A stretch of 64,000 nt of DNA, from the NCBI RefSeq assembly GCF_000715075.1, contig NC_134097.1:131438997-131502996 (forward strand), given 5' to 3'. The stretch's first letter is position 1; every line of letters starts with the position of its first letter. A program made the position numbers and the translations under genes. Source of the stretch: Nicotiana tabacum. Taxonomy: Eukaryota > Streptophyta > Magnoliopsida > Solanales > Solanaceae. Below, in pieces: positions 21,970 to 33,914 of this stretch. The notes beneath the pieces are model-generated. The model saw nothing but the letters and a program-made list of their open reading frames with translations. It had not been told where the DNA came from and did no database searches.

Positions 21970-24844
21970 TGTGATGACCCGAAAGGTCATCTTATGTTTT
22001 AGAACCCAATTAGGGGTTTTGAGGCCTTCAAAACCTCATCTTATTTCTCCTCGATTTGCATGCGCAGTCCGAACGTATTTCCGGAAAGCCTTTATGTGGA
22101 AATTTGAGAAAAATATAATTTTTGCCTTTAAAAGTTGATTTTAGTTGACTTCGGTCAATATTTTGAGTAAACGGACCCGGACTCGTGTTCTAACGGTCCC
22201 AGAGGGTCAATAATAAAATATGGGACCTGAGCGTACGCCCGGAATCGAATTCCGAGGTCCCTAGCTCGAGAAATGAATTTTTGATGAAAATTGTTAAACT
22301 GGAATTTTAAAAGTTTTAAGAAATTGATTAATAAGTGCTTTTTGTTGATACGGAGTCTGTATTGTGGTTCCGGGGCCCGGTACAGGTCCGTTATAATATT
22401 TATACACTATTTGTAGAATTTGGTGAGAAACGAAACTGATTTGACTTGATTCGGACCTTTGGTTGAGAAAATGGAAGTTTTGAAACTTTCTTGAAAATTT
22501 CATGCAATTTGATGTTATCGTAGTTCTAGGTGTTATTTTGGCGATTTGATCGCGCGAGCAAGTCCGTATTATGTTTAAAGACATGTGCATGTTTGGTTTG
22601 GAGCTCCGAGGGCTTGGGTGAGTTCCGGATAGGCTACGGGATGTTTTAGACTTAGAAATTTGGTGTGTTTTGCTGCAGTCAGTTTCTGGTTTTTCTTCTT
22701 CGCGTTTGCGAAGATACTCTCGCGAACGCAAAGTGTAACCTGGGTCGGGGAGGGAATTTTTCACCACGAACGAGAAGCCATGGTCGCGAACGCGGAGCAT
22801 TGGGGGGCACTTCGCGAATGCGACCGGCATCACGCGAACGCGTAAAGCAAAATGGAGGTGGGCTGGGGAATCATTGAGTTGCTCTTCGTAAACGCGATCG
22901 TCAGGGGGGACAAACCATCACGAACGCGAGCAGCTCTTCGGGAACGCGAAGGCCCTTCTGGCCGCAATGCATCGCGAACGCGACGGTCCATCCCGAACGC
23001 GATGAAAACATGTCCAGTGTTTTAAAAATAGAATCAAAAACGGGATTTGGCCATTCTTTCATATTTTAAAAAATTAGAAGGCATAGAGGCGATTTTGAAG
23101 AGACAATTTCTTTATCAAAGTGTTGGTAAATGATTTTAAACTACTTTCTTTCAATTATCCATTGCATTTCATCAATTTTTAACCTAAAATCTAGGGTTTT
23201 CATGGTGGAAATTGGGAGTTTGGGTAGAATTAGGGATTTTCTTTATAATTGAAATTTAGACCTCGATTTGGGGTCAGATTCCAAAACTAATTACATATTT
23301 GGGCTCATGGGTGAATGGGTGAACAAGTGTTGGTCCGAACCTCGAGTTTTGATCTAGCGCGCCCGAGGTCGATTTTTGACTTTTTAGGAAAAATATTGGA
23401 AAACTTGTAATTGTGCATTGGGAATGATTTCTCTAGCGATAATTGATATTATTAAGTTAATTATGACTAGATACAAGTGATCCGAAGGTGGAAACTAAGG
23501 AAAAAGCGGTGATTCAGGCTCGAGTTCGACCGTAGAATTGAGGTAAGTGTTGTGGCTAACCTTAGCTTGAGTGATTATGTGTTGTTGCCTGATTTGCTAT
23601 GTGTTTGGCTGTTGAGTACGACGTATAAGTGAGGTGATGAGTACCTATACATTGTCGTCGAGTCATAGCATGTGCGTGAGTTTTATAATTGTGACTGTTG
23701 TATTCTTTATTCGTACCGTTTATGCTTAAACTGGTTATTCTTCATGTTAAACAAATCTATTCATGTTTTCGTGGAATTAAATATTGATTGAGTATTGACT
23801 CAAGTTGAGATTTATATTGTGAAGTTAAATATCGAAACGAGGTTGGTTATTGATGATTCCCTTGCCGAGTTGTTATTCTTCTGTTGTTTGGATGAGGAAG
23901 AGTGTAAAGCACGAAGGTGATGCCGTGCAATGTATTGTGAGTGAGTGATAATGCACGAAGGGTGATGCCGTGTCGTATTCTTTGAGTGATAATGCACGAA
24001 GCGTGATGTCGTGCCATGTTATGAGAGAGTTAATGCACGAAGGGTGATGTCGTGCCATGTTATGAGAGAGTTAATGCACGAAGGGTGATGTCGTGACGTT
24101 TCTATTGTTTCTTATTGTGAGAATGAGAGTAAAAACACGAAGGGTGATGTCGTACACTTGTTTGCTGTATTGTTACTTTCTAGGTGCAAGGCATGTTACT
24201 TACTGCGTTTCTTTACTGTACTATTTCAAGAATGATATTCCCCTCAGCATGTTTCTCCCCCTTCCCGTTAATATCTGCTAAATTTTTATTTGTTGTTATC
24301 TTCTCGTATATTATTTAACTGTATAGATTCATGTTATTGTCGTGACCTAGCCTTGTCACTACTTCTCCGAGGTTAGACTTGACACTTACCAGTACTCGGG
24401 GTCTGTTGTACTGATACTGCACTCTGCACTTTTTGTGCAGATTTCGGTACTGGACCTCGTTGATTAGAGTTGGGTTGATGCCTTCAGTCCATCAGGAGGC
24501 CCAAGGTAGATCTGCCGGCGTTCGCAGACCCTGGAGTCCCCTTCCATTTATCCTAGTCTTCCCTGTTTTCTTTTATTTCGAGAACAGATGTATTTTCTTT
24601 AAACTAGTATTTGTAATGATTCTTAGAAGTTCGTGGATTTTGACACCAGATTTTGGGTAGTCGTGTATTAGTGTTTAGACTATTATAAATTTCTGCACTT
24701 CTTTACATTGTTTCGGTTTAATTATTATCATTTATTGTTTTGGATAATAGTTAGCATATTAGATCTTTTCCTGTTGGCTTGCCTAGCATTTTGAAAAGTT
24801 AGGTGCCATCATGATCTCGATGGTGGGAAATCCTGGTCGTGACA
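21970..24844 (+). repeat. Gypsy-C 5' LTR
   Basis: It starts tgtgatgacccgaaagg and ends gtcgtgaca. Landmarks match gypsy-A in order but not sequence: a CpG dyad cluster built on gcgaacgcga (22690-23005), donor-like sites near 23126 (gtaaatg) and at 23543 (gtaagtg), about six 40-bp repeats with the dyad gcacgaagggtgatgtcgtgc-like core (23896-24155), and an acceptor-like tttttgtgcag ending at 24440. The open frames on either strand (22294-22877, 23812-24058) are repeat-derived. Confidence 0.88.
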
Positions 24845-25046
24845 AGGTGGTATTAAGGCACTAAGTTGCCTAGGTCTTACAATTCACGAATGTGCTTAGT
24901 AGAGTCTGAGGGATCGGTACCGAGACGTATGGGCTTATCCCTTAGAGGCTACGGAGTTTTAGGAAACAAATTCATTTTTATTCTTCTCTGTCGTGCGATT
25001 TGATCTCTCAATGCTAATTGAACACTCTATTCTTGTTCTTTCGCAG

Positions 25047-25912
25047 ATGACAAGAACATGTACCACTTCATTGGCTGACCAGCAACCCGAGCTCCCAGTG
25101 GCAGCTCCTACAAGGGGCAGAGGACGAGGACGAGGTCGTGCTAGAGGCCGAGACAGGGGCATGGCTCATCCTAGAGCTCGAGTAGCAGCACCCGTAGTAA
25201 AACCTCAGGTAGAATTTGAGGATGAGGTTCCGGCCTAGACAGTTCTAGCAGGGCCAGCTCAGGTCCCAGAGGGGTTCATCGCCACCCCGGTACTCTAAGA
25301 TGCTCTGGTCCGTCTAGTGGGCCTTATGGAGAGTGTCACTCAAGCAGGCATATTCCCTATGGACCAACCGTCTCTCAGGCTGGGAGAGGAGCCCAGACTC
25401 CCACTACCCACAATCCGGAGCAGATGGCTCCTCAGATTCAGACTCCAGCAGCTCATCTAGTGGGAGTAGCTCAGCTGTTTGTTGCAGCTCAGGCCGCTGG
25501 TGGATCCACTATGTCTTCCGAGGCTTTGCTGAGATTGGACAAGTTCACCAAGCTTTTTCCGGTTCATTATAGTGGGGCAGCTTTTGAGGACCCACAGGAT
25601 TATCTTGACCCCTTCCATGAAGTGTTGCGGAACATGGGGATAGTGGAGACCAATAGGGTCGACTTTGCTGTATTACAGATGATAGGGTCCGCCAAGAGAT
25701 GGTGGAATGATTTTGTGTTGACTAGACCAGCTGGGTCGTCTGCCTTGACTTGGGACCAGCTCTCTCAGCTATTTCTCAAGAGGTTCCTTTCTATTACTTA
25801 AAGAGAGGACTATCGCAGGCGGTTCGAGCATCTTCAGTAGGGTTCTATGACTGTTACTCAGTACGAGACTAGGTTTGTTGATTTGGCCCATCCTGCTCTT
25901 CTTATACATCCT

Positions 25913-25955
<43 letters not shown>

Positions 25956-26691
25956 TGGTTTATTGAGAGACTCGCTCAGTCTATCATATTGCAGATGGCT
26001 AGGGAGACAGGAAGCGAGATTTCTTTTCAGGATTCGGCCAATGTGGCCAGGCGAGTTGAGGTGGTTTTAGCTCAGGGGAGTGGTTAGGGGTCTGACAAGA
26101 GGCCCCGTCTTTCTGGTAGGTTTAGTGGTGCCTCATTTGGAAGCAGGTATTCTTTTGGTAGAGGCCACCCTTCCAGGCCGTTTCATTCAGCACTTCAAGC
26201 TTTTCACGGTGCTTCAGGTGGTCGTGGCTCTCATATGCAGTATTCTGATAAGCTATCCTACAGTGCACCACCAGCTCCTATCAGTGCACCTCGGCTCCAG
26301 AGTTTTCAGGGTGGTTACCCAGGCTGTCAAGGTCGGTTTCAGAGTCAGCAGTCTCAGTAGCCGAGGTCTTGTTATACTTGTGGCGATCCGAGGCAAATTG
26401 CAAGGTATTGCCCTCGAGCATCGAGCATTTCTCAGCATCAGGGTTCTCGTGCCATGGTCCCGACACTAGGGGTTCCACTGCCCGCTCAGCCAGGCAGAGG
26501 TAGGCGTCACACAGCTAGAGGTGGAGTCGAGGTATTAGAGGTGGAGGTCAGGCTGCTGGAGGTGGAGGCCATCCAACAAGAGGCCATCCTAGGGATGCAG
26601 TTCAGAGTGGTGGGTCCCAACCCCGATGTTATGCATTCCCAGCCAGACCTAAGGCTGAGGCATCCGATGGCGTTATCACAGGTATAGTTTT
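25047..26691 (+). pseudogene. Gypsy-C gag, the best preserved gag here but interrupted
   Basis: It starts MTRTC at 25047, directly after ttctttcgcag (acceptor-like). An Arg-Gly-rich N-terminus (RGRGRGRGRARGRDRG) is followed, after stops near 25236 and 25298, by the gag core: LRLDKFTKLF, EDPQDYLDPFHEVLRNMG and the conserved RWWNDF (25424-25801), then VTQYETRFVDLA. A (GA)n tract at 25916-25951 encodes repeated Glu-Arg. The zinc knuckle reads CYTCGDPRQIARYCPR, with Gln at the usual metal-binding His position. In-frame stops lie near 25799, 25838, 26086 and 26358, and frame changes follow 26440. The reading is lost at 26691. Confidence 0.88.
25916..25951 (+). repeat. (GA)n microsatellite inside gag
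   Basis: A pure run of ga repeats lies where gypsy-A has only gagagagaggg (about 9110). It lengthens the Glu-Arg stretch of gag. Confidence 0.9.
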
Positions 26692-28906
26692 TGTAATGAT
26701 CTGACTGGTCATTTTGAGCAATTGCGCCCGGTTCGACAGTTTGAGGTCACAAGCAGTTTCATATTATGTGTATCGACTTACGTGCATGGTTGGATTCTAT
26801 TTTCGGATGAATCAGAGTCGAATTGGAAGAATGAATGTAGTTTTAGAATGGAATTTGACTTTTGAATAAACGGCTCCGGAATAAATTTTGGATGATGTCA
26901 GTAGCTTTGTATAATGATTTTACACTTAAGCGTGCATTTCATTTGGAGACCCGTAGGGTAATTTGAGGCATTTCGGCGAAAGTTGGAAAAGTTGAAGTTT
27001 GGAAAATGGAGAAGTATGACCCATAGTTGACTTTTGTGTTATCGAGGTCGGAATGCGATTTAGAAAGTTGGAATAGCTCAGTTATGTCATTGTGGACTTG
27101 TCTGCAAAATTTGGTGTCGTTCGGAGTTGATTTGATATGGTTCGGACGCTTGGTTGCAATTCTAGAAGTTCTTGAAGTTCATGGTGATTTTATGTATTTT
27201 GGCATTCGATTCGTGGTTTTAGAAGTTATCTTGATGATTTGAGAACGCGAACAAGTTCATGAGGTATTTTTAGACTTATGTGCATATTTGGTTTGGAGCC
27301 CCGAGGGCTCGAGTGAGTTTCGGGTTGGTTTTGGAATAACTTTTCATAGTCTTTCATTTTTGGTTCTGGTGTCATCGCATTTGCGATGTTTATGTTGCAA
27401 ATGCGACTATCGCAATTGCGAAGTAGCCTTGTATTTACGAAGCTGGGCTGCTAAGGAATGGACTCGCATTTGCGAGGAAATTGCCGCTTTTGCGAGGCCT
27501 GTTGAGTTGCATTTGCGGACTCAGTATCGCATTTGCGATAAAGGCCGGAGTTGAGTTAGTTGGCATTTGCGAACATTTGGGCCGCATTTGCGATGGCCTT
27601 GCTTCGCATTTGTGAAGTGTCTCATCGCAATTGGATGGAGACAGGATTATTCAGGCTTCGCATTTGCGAAGTATTCTTCATTTTTGCTAGTTTGCATTTG
27701 CGAACCCAGTGTCGTAAATGCGACATCTGCAGTCTGCTAAAAGCTGAGTATTCCGAGTTTTTGCTCATTTTTCATATTCTTTGAACCATAACTCCGAGAG
27801 TGGGCGATTGTGAGAGAGGATTTTCATACCAAATTATTGGGTAAGTGTCTCTAACTAACTTCCAACTATATTTTGTGATTATATCTTAGATTTAACATCA
27901 AATTCATGAGAATCTAAAGGAAAATTTGAAAAATTGTGAAATCTTTCAAAAATGTAAGAAAATGATGATTTGAGAGACCAAATGGTATCGAAATTAGATA
28001 ATTTTTGTATGGGTGAACTCGTAGTGAAATGGGTGTTCGATTTTTGTAAATTTTATCGGGTTCCGAGGTGCGGGCCCGGGGATTTGACTTTTGCAAATTG
28101 TATTAGAATTATAGTTTTGTTAATTGAACTTGTTTTCTCTTGAATTGTTTGATGTATTCAAGTCGTTTTGGCTAGATTGAGCCGAGCGTTGGTGAATTGG
28201 TAAAGGAAAAGCTAAATTGAGTATTGAATTGGCCAGATTGAGGTAAGTATCTTGCCTAGCCTTGTGTGGGGTACTTCTCCTTAGGATTTGAGTCTTCTAT
28301 GCTAATTGTAGCCCGTGCACGCAAGGTGACGAGTGTGTGCTTGGACTTATTTATGGGAAAGTTGCCTTTAGGTTTCTTAGGTCCTTATGTTCATTAAGTG
28401 AGAAGTTTTACGATATAAGTGGGTTTCCTAATTGCTTGTTTTACCTCTATATGCTCCATACAATGTTGTTAGCGTTCCTCTAACTCTTACTTGTTACTTG
28501 GCCCTTATTTGCCTTAATTGAAGTGATTGTTCTCCTTATTGTTTTGTTACTCTTAATTGTGAATTCCTTTATGAACAAGTGCATATATGTTATGTGTCTA
28601 AATTGTTGTGGTTGCCGTGTAGTTATCATGTGCTTGTTATGTCCTATTGTTTTGTTGTGATTATTGTGCTTCTTGATTTTTCCGTGATTCTCTTGTTGCC
28701 GTATACTCATACTCTTGGTTGAAATCCTTGTGATTGGGTTGTTGAATTGTTGTTGTTGTTGATTTTAGACTTTGTTTGGTTGTTGATATGCTGAGGAGAA
28801 ATAAGAGAGAATTGATGTTATCCAGTGGGATCGGGTTGCACGCCACAACAAAGAGTAATTAGGGTGGACATCTGGGATCGGGTTGCACGCCGCAACAAGG
28901 AGTAAT
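26692..28906 (+). repeat. LTR-D: LTR of another gypsy family, 3' end missing
   Basis: It begins tgtaatgatctgactgg, directly after the truncated gypsy-C gag, and runs in the LTR style of this lineage: a cluster of gcatttgcgaa dyads (27365-27735), donor-like gtaagtg (27841) and gtaagta (28243), then two units with gggttgcacgccgcaacaa-type dyads (28826-28900). It ends abruptly at the gypsy-E 3' LTR (28907) without its own 3' terminus; no continuation is present on the far side of gypsy-E. It has no coding content (frames at 27288-27784 are dyad artefacts). Confidence 0.78.
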
Positions 28907-29920
28907 TGTCACAACCCAATTCCCCAAACCTGGTCGTGATAGCGCCTCTCGTGAAGACAAGGTCATCCAGACCAAAACAGACCACCTCTTTTTAAATAGT
29001 TAAATACCATAAGTAGTCCTAAAACATGATATAATAACCGTAATTTGCGAAATTAACGATAATAACAGTAGAAACCATCCCGACACAGCCTAAACCGGGG
29101 TGTCACAAGTCATGAGCAACTAAGAAATCCGGATACAAGTCTACCGAACACTAAATCCGATACAATAGTTCTAAAACATGAAAATGATAAGATGAGGGAG
29201 GCACGGGGTTGCGGATGCCAATAACTACCTCGTAGTCTCCGAATCATTGCCTGAACTGGGAGAATCAGCACTCAGGAGCAGACTTTGTGATGCCTGAATC
29301 TGCACACATGGTGCAGGGAGTAATGTGCGTACTCCGACTTAGTGAGTAATAATTATAAATAATGGTTGAAAGTATGAAAATACGTAAAACCTCAACCAAC
29401 ATCAAATTACCCAAAACACATCGGATTCAAGCCTAAGTTTCTAAAATCTTCCGAAATACGCTTTCGATCAAAAACCCAACCAAAACACGTCCGATTGACC
29501 TGAAATTTTGCACACACATCCCAAATGACACAACGAAGCTACTGCAATTCCGACCCTTATATCAAAATCTCACCTTTCAACCGGAAATCGCCAAAATATC
29601 AACTTCGCCAATTCAAGCCTAATTCTACTCCGGACCTCCAGAACCCATTCCGATCACGCTCCTAAGTCACAAATCACCTCTCGAAGCTAACCGAATCACC
29701 GGAACTCACATCCGAGCCCTATAACACATAAGTCAACATCCGGTTGACTTTTCCAACTTAAACCTTCTTAAAAAAGACTAAGTGTCTCAAACCTTATCAA
29801 TATCATTCCGAACTCGATCCGACCAATCCGATACCACAAAACATGGATAACGAAGCGTAAAGAAGCAGAAATGAGGAAAACAAAGCGGTAACTCATGAGA
29901 CGACTGGCTGTGTCGTCACA
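28907..29920 (-). repeat. Gypsy-E 3' LTR, short and mosaic (1014 bp)
   Basis: Plus-strand ends are tgtcacaaccc and gtcgtcaca. The half next to pol (about 29390-29920) is nearly identical by eye to 56437-56982 of the 5' LTR. The other half (28907-29388) aligns with 54056-54500 but is clearly more diverged. About 1.9 kb present in the 5' LTR between these parts, including the promoter-side CpG dyads, is absent. Confidence 0.85.
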
Positions 29921-30989
29921 TCCTCCCCAACTTAAACAAACGCTCATCCTCGAACAAGTCAAGAAACATACCTGAAGCTTCAAATAGGTGAGGATATCTG
30001 CTCCACATCTACCGCTCGGTCTCCCACATAGCCTTCTCCATGGTCCGACCTCTCTACTGCACTTTCACTGAAGCTATATCCTTTGTCCTCAACTTCCGAA
30101 CCTGACGACCCAAAATAGCTACTGGCTCCACATCATAGGTCAGATCACCATCCAACTGAACCGTGCTGAAATCCAAGACATGAGACGGATCTCTAATATA
30201 CTTTCGGAGCATAGAAATATGAAATACCGGATGCATACTCGACAAGCTGGGTGGCAAAGCAAGCTCATAAGCTACCTCCCCAATCATCCGAAGCACCTTA
30301 AAAGGCCCAATGAACCGATGACTCAATTTCCCTTTCTTCCCAAATCTCATAACACCCTTCATGGGTGAAACCTTCAACAGAACCTTCTCGCCAACCATGT
30401 AGGGCACATCTCGATCCTTCCTATCAGCATAACTTTTTTGCCTTGACTACATTGTACAAAGCCTTTCCTGAATCACTTTCACCTTCTCCAAAGCATCCTG
30501 CACCAAATCCTGATACATCTTCGCTACACCCGGGTGAATGGAATACCACGAGCTATGCGCCTCCTCCAATATCAACTCTCGAAGCCCATTCACATTGGGA
30601 ACACAAATCCGGCCCTGCATCCTAAACACTCCATCATCACCGATGGTCACATCTCTGGAATCATCATGCTGAACTCTGTCCCTAAGGACAAGCAAATGCG
30701 GATCATCATATTGTTGCTCTCTGATGCGATCATATAAGGAAGACCGAGAAACCACACAAGCCAATACCCGACTGGGCTCTGAAATATCTAACCTCCTGAA
30801 CCAATTGTCCAAGGCCTGAACATTAACTGCAAGAGGTATCTCCTCAACTGGGATATATGCCAAACTCCCCATACTCACTACCTTTCGACTCAAAGCATCG
30901 ACCACCACGTTGGCCTTTCCCGGATGATACAATATAGTGATATCAAAATCCTTAAGCAACTCCAACCATCTCCGCTGCCTCAAATTAAG
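29916..30989 (-). pseudogene. Gypsy-E integrase remnant and chromodomain-like tail
   Basis: The frame at 30983-30447 runs from the RNase H/integrase linker ([15 protein letters not shown]) through LILEEAHSSWYSIHPG to AKMYQDL, then continues directly into VQDALEKVKVIQERL. The zinc-binding cysteines and the whole catalytic core, which gypsy-I retains over about 660 bp (roughly 62369-61709), are missing, and the frame stays open across the join near 30510. Downstream, 30407-30054 gives YMVGEKVLLKVSPMKG and VHPVFHISMLRKYI, then a stop at about 30054 and a tail reaching FKLGRM at the LTR border. It cannot encode an integrase. Confidence 0.88.
29921..29931 (-). promoter_or_regulatory. Gypsy-E polypurine tract
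   Basis: On the minus strand gttggggagga lies directly before the 3' LTR. It also encodes the last residues of pol, whose stop codon uses the first LTR bases. Confidence 0.8.
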
Positions 30990-32699
30990 ATCCTTCTATT
31001 TGAACAAATGCGAAGATTGCGATGATCAGTAAACACCTCACAAGATACGCCATACAGGTAATGCCTCCAAATCTTCAATGTGTGAACTATGGCAGCCAAA
31101 TCCAAATCATGAACGGGGTAGTTCTTCTCATGGGGCTTCAACTACCGAGAAGCATAAGCAATAACTCTACCCTCCTGCATCAACACACAACCAATCCCAA
31201 CTCTTGAAGCATCACAATACACGGTATATGAACCTGAAGTTGATGGCAAAACCAACACTGGAGCTGTGGTCAAAGCTGTCTTGAGCTTCTGAAAGCTCTC
31301 CTCACACTCGTCTGACCATACAAATGGAGCACCCTTCTGAGTCAACTTGGTCAAGGGCGATGCGATAGATGAGAATCCCTGAACAAATCGGAGATAATAA
31401 TCTGCCAAACCAAGAAATCTGCGAATCTTTGTGGCTGAGGACGGTCTGGGCCAACTCTGGACTGCCTCTATCTTCTTCGGATCAACCTGAATACCCTCGT
31501 TGGACACCATGTGCCCCAAGAAAGCCACTGAACTAAGCCAAAACTCACACTTGGAGAATTTTGCATAAAGCTTCTCCTCCCTCAATCTCTGCAACACAAC
31601 TCTCAAATGCTCCATGTGCTCCTCCTGACTACGCGAATACACTAGACACGAACGAGTCAAGATAAGGCCGAAACATACTGTTCATCAAATGCATGAACAC
31701 TATTGGGGCATTGGTCAGCCCAAAAGACATCACCAAGAACTCATAATGACCATATCGGGTCCTAAAAGGCGTCTTAAGAACATCCGAGTCCCTGATCTTC
31801 AACTGGTGATAACCTGAACGGAGATCAATCTTGGAGATCACTCTCGCTCCCTGAAGCTGGTCGAATAAATCATCAATACGAGGGAAAGGATACTTGTTCT
31901 TAATTGTTACCTTGTTCAATTGCCTATAATAAATGCACATTATCATGGTGCCAACCTTCTTCTTCATAAACCAACTGGCACACCCCAAGGTGACACACTA
32001 GGCCGAATGAACCCTTTATCAAGGAGTTCCTGAAGTTGTTCTTTTAATTCCTTCAACTCCACTGGTGTCATACGATACGGCGGAATATAAATGGGTTAGT
32101 GCCAAGCACCAGGTCAATACCAAAATCAATATCCCTATCCGGTGGCATGCCCGGCAGGTCTACAAGAAACACATCGGGAAAATCCCTTACCACTGGGACA
32201 AAATCAATACTGGGAGTCTCAGCTTCGACATCCCTCACAAACGCTAGATATGAAAGGCAACCCTTCCCAACCATATGCTGGGCTTTCAAGAATGAGATCA
32301 CTCTACTGGGAACATAATCAGTCACACCTCGCCACTCGATCCGTGGCACACCCGGCATAGCCAATGTGACTGTCTTAGCATGACAATCCAGAATAGCACG
32401 ACACGGAGATAACCAATCCATGCCCAAAATGACATCAAAATCCACCATGCTCAATAGTAAAAGATCCACACGGGTATCCATACCCCAAATAGTCACCACA
32501 CACGACTGGTACACACGGTCTACAACAATAGTATCGCCCACCGAGGTAGATACATGAACAGGTGCAGCAAGAAACTCACGGGGCATACCCAAATAATGAG
32601 CAAAATATGAGGACTCATAAGAAAAGGTGGAACCGGAATCAAATAATACAGAGGCATCTATGTAGCAGATTGAAACAATACCTATAATGATAGCATCTG
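30990..32699 (-). pseudogene. Gypsy-E protease, reverse transcriptase and RNase H, broken
   Basis: The protease active site is readable as LFDSGSTFSYESS (about 32650-32610), followed in the same frame (32592-32068) by DFDVILGMDWLSP and PGMPPDRDIDF. The frame is lost near 32075. The RT (31988-31629) keeps [15 protein letters not shown] and [12 protein letters not shown], but a small deletion at about 31640-31650 removes the catalytic FIDD box: the sequence goes from YLDSFV to a shifted frame and then YSRSQEEH. The thumb and RNase H follow at 31660-31142 ([18 protein letters not shown]), ending in a stop. Frames after 31140 are broken. Confidence 0.88.
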
Positions 32700-33098
32700 A
32701 AGCAATGTCATCGGGTCTGCCTAGGAGTGCATAGAAACGGGCGTAACCGCCCCCTGATCGACCTCCCCTCTGGGGCGACCCCTGGCTGACTGACCTCCAC
32801 CCCTAGCTGGCTGAGCTGGTGGTGGTGAAGGAATTGGCGCTGAGGCCGAAGACTGACCCCTCTACTAGGACGAACTAGCAACACGACGAGGACACTGCCT
32901 CCACATGTGGCCCATCTCGACCACACTCATAACAACTCCCAAGTGCTGGAGAAGAGGACTGAAGGGAACCCCTCGCACCAGAGTGACTAGTAGATGCACT
33001 CGGCATAGAAGAACCCTGAACCGACGGAGCACGAGATGCACTCTGAGCTGGAAGGGCGCTGAGTGATGACTGGACCTGCTGAGATCCATGGTAACTAT
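32700..33098 (-). pseudogene. Gypsy-E gag part 3 with zinc knuckle, frameshifted
   Basis: This is the C-terminal part of gag. A Ser/Gln-rich linker (about 33098-32960) leads to a zinc knuckle around 32940-32890 whose two halves sit in different frames: CYECGRDG in one, GHMWRQCPRR in the next. A frameshift therefore lies inside the knuckle. The sequence is cut at 33098 by solo LTR-F and continues upstream at 37382. Confidence 0.85.
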
Positions 33099-33914
33099 TG
33101 TAAGCACGTGATTTTTGCTTCGCGGACAATCACTCCAAAAAGAAATCAAAAATAATGGCAAATGGCCTCGCTATACAATTTTTCAATTTTTGCGTGACAC
33201 GTGTTGACAGTCATTTTGTTGGTTCTGTCCATTTTTTGTTTAATCTTACCAAAACGAAATACAAAATATGTATGTCATGTGTAATTAAATCGTAATTCGA
33301 TCATTAAAAGAAAATCCAAAAAATATATATGCATCTTTTATTCTAGGTTGGGATTTTAACCTACTTAAATATTTCCATATGTGTGTGATAATTATGTTAA
33401 GGTGTTACAATATTGGTTGTTTTAATTTCATTTTTTTTAGTCATTTATTTTTATTTTTATTTTTAGTTCATTTAGATTAAAACTAGAAAACAAAAGAAAG
33501 AGTGCTGAAAATTGTTTGGGCCAAGAAATGAAACAAAAATAGGCCCAAGACCAGGACCCCGATCCAGCCCAAACAACAGGCTGCCCGGACACGGTCCAAA
33601 CGGCGTCGTTTCTGTCCCATCTAAGCTGGGCCGTTGATCTCAAACGAATCAACGGCCAGGATCACATCCCCTAGACCCGTCAAATTTAACCCGATCCAAT
33701 CCCCACCCGGTCTCAACCCACTATCAGCCCCTGAACGACGTCGTCCCCCTTTAATGAATAGATCATGGCCCTGGATCTCACATGATCCGACGGCCAGGAT
33801 CTAAACCCCTAGATCATATATAAGTCTTCTATCATACCCCACGCCCCCTATCAGAACCCCCTTCACTGTCTTCTTCACCAAACCCTGAACCCCCCCGAAA
33901 CCCTAGCAGCCGCC

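Larger units (their letters stand above)
21970..26691 (+). mobile_element. Gypsy-C: Tekay-type element, 5' LTR plus gag only
   Basis: It comprises a 5' LTR (21970-24844), a decayed primer-binding site (24848 onwards, tggtattaaggca) and gag, and stops inside the gag-protease junction (VITGIV) where LTR-D begins at 26692. The rest of pol and the 3' LTR are not found in the window, so the element was truncated by a later insertion combined with deletion or rearrangement. Confidence 0.88.

Noticed and set aside
22294..22833. 179-residue minus-strand frame
   Set aside because: It lies antisense within the gypsy-C LTR across the CpG dyads and matches no known domain.
26692..28906. LTR-D as the missing 3' LTR of gypsy-C
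   Set aside because: Its terminus (tgtaatgatctgactgg) and body differ from the gypsy-C 5' LTR (tgtgatgacccg), and it follows gag rather than pol.
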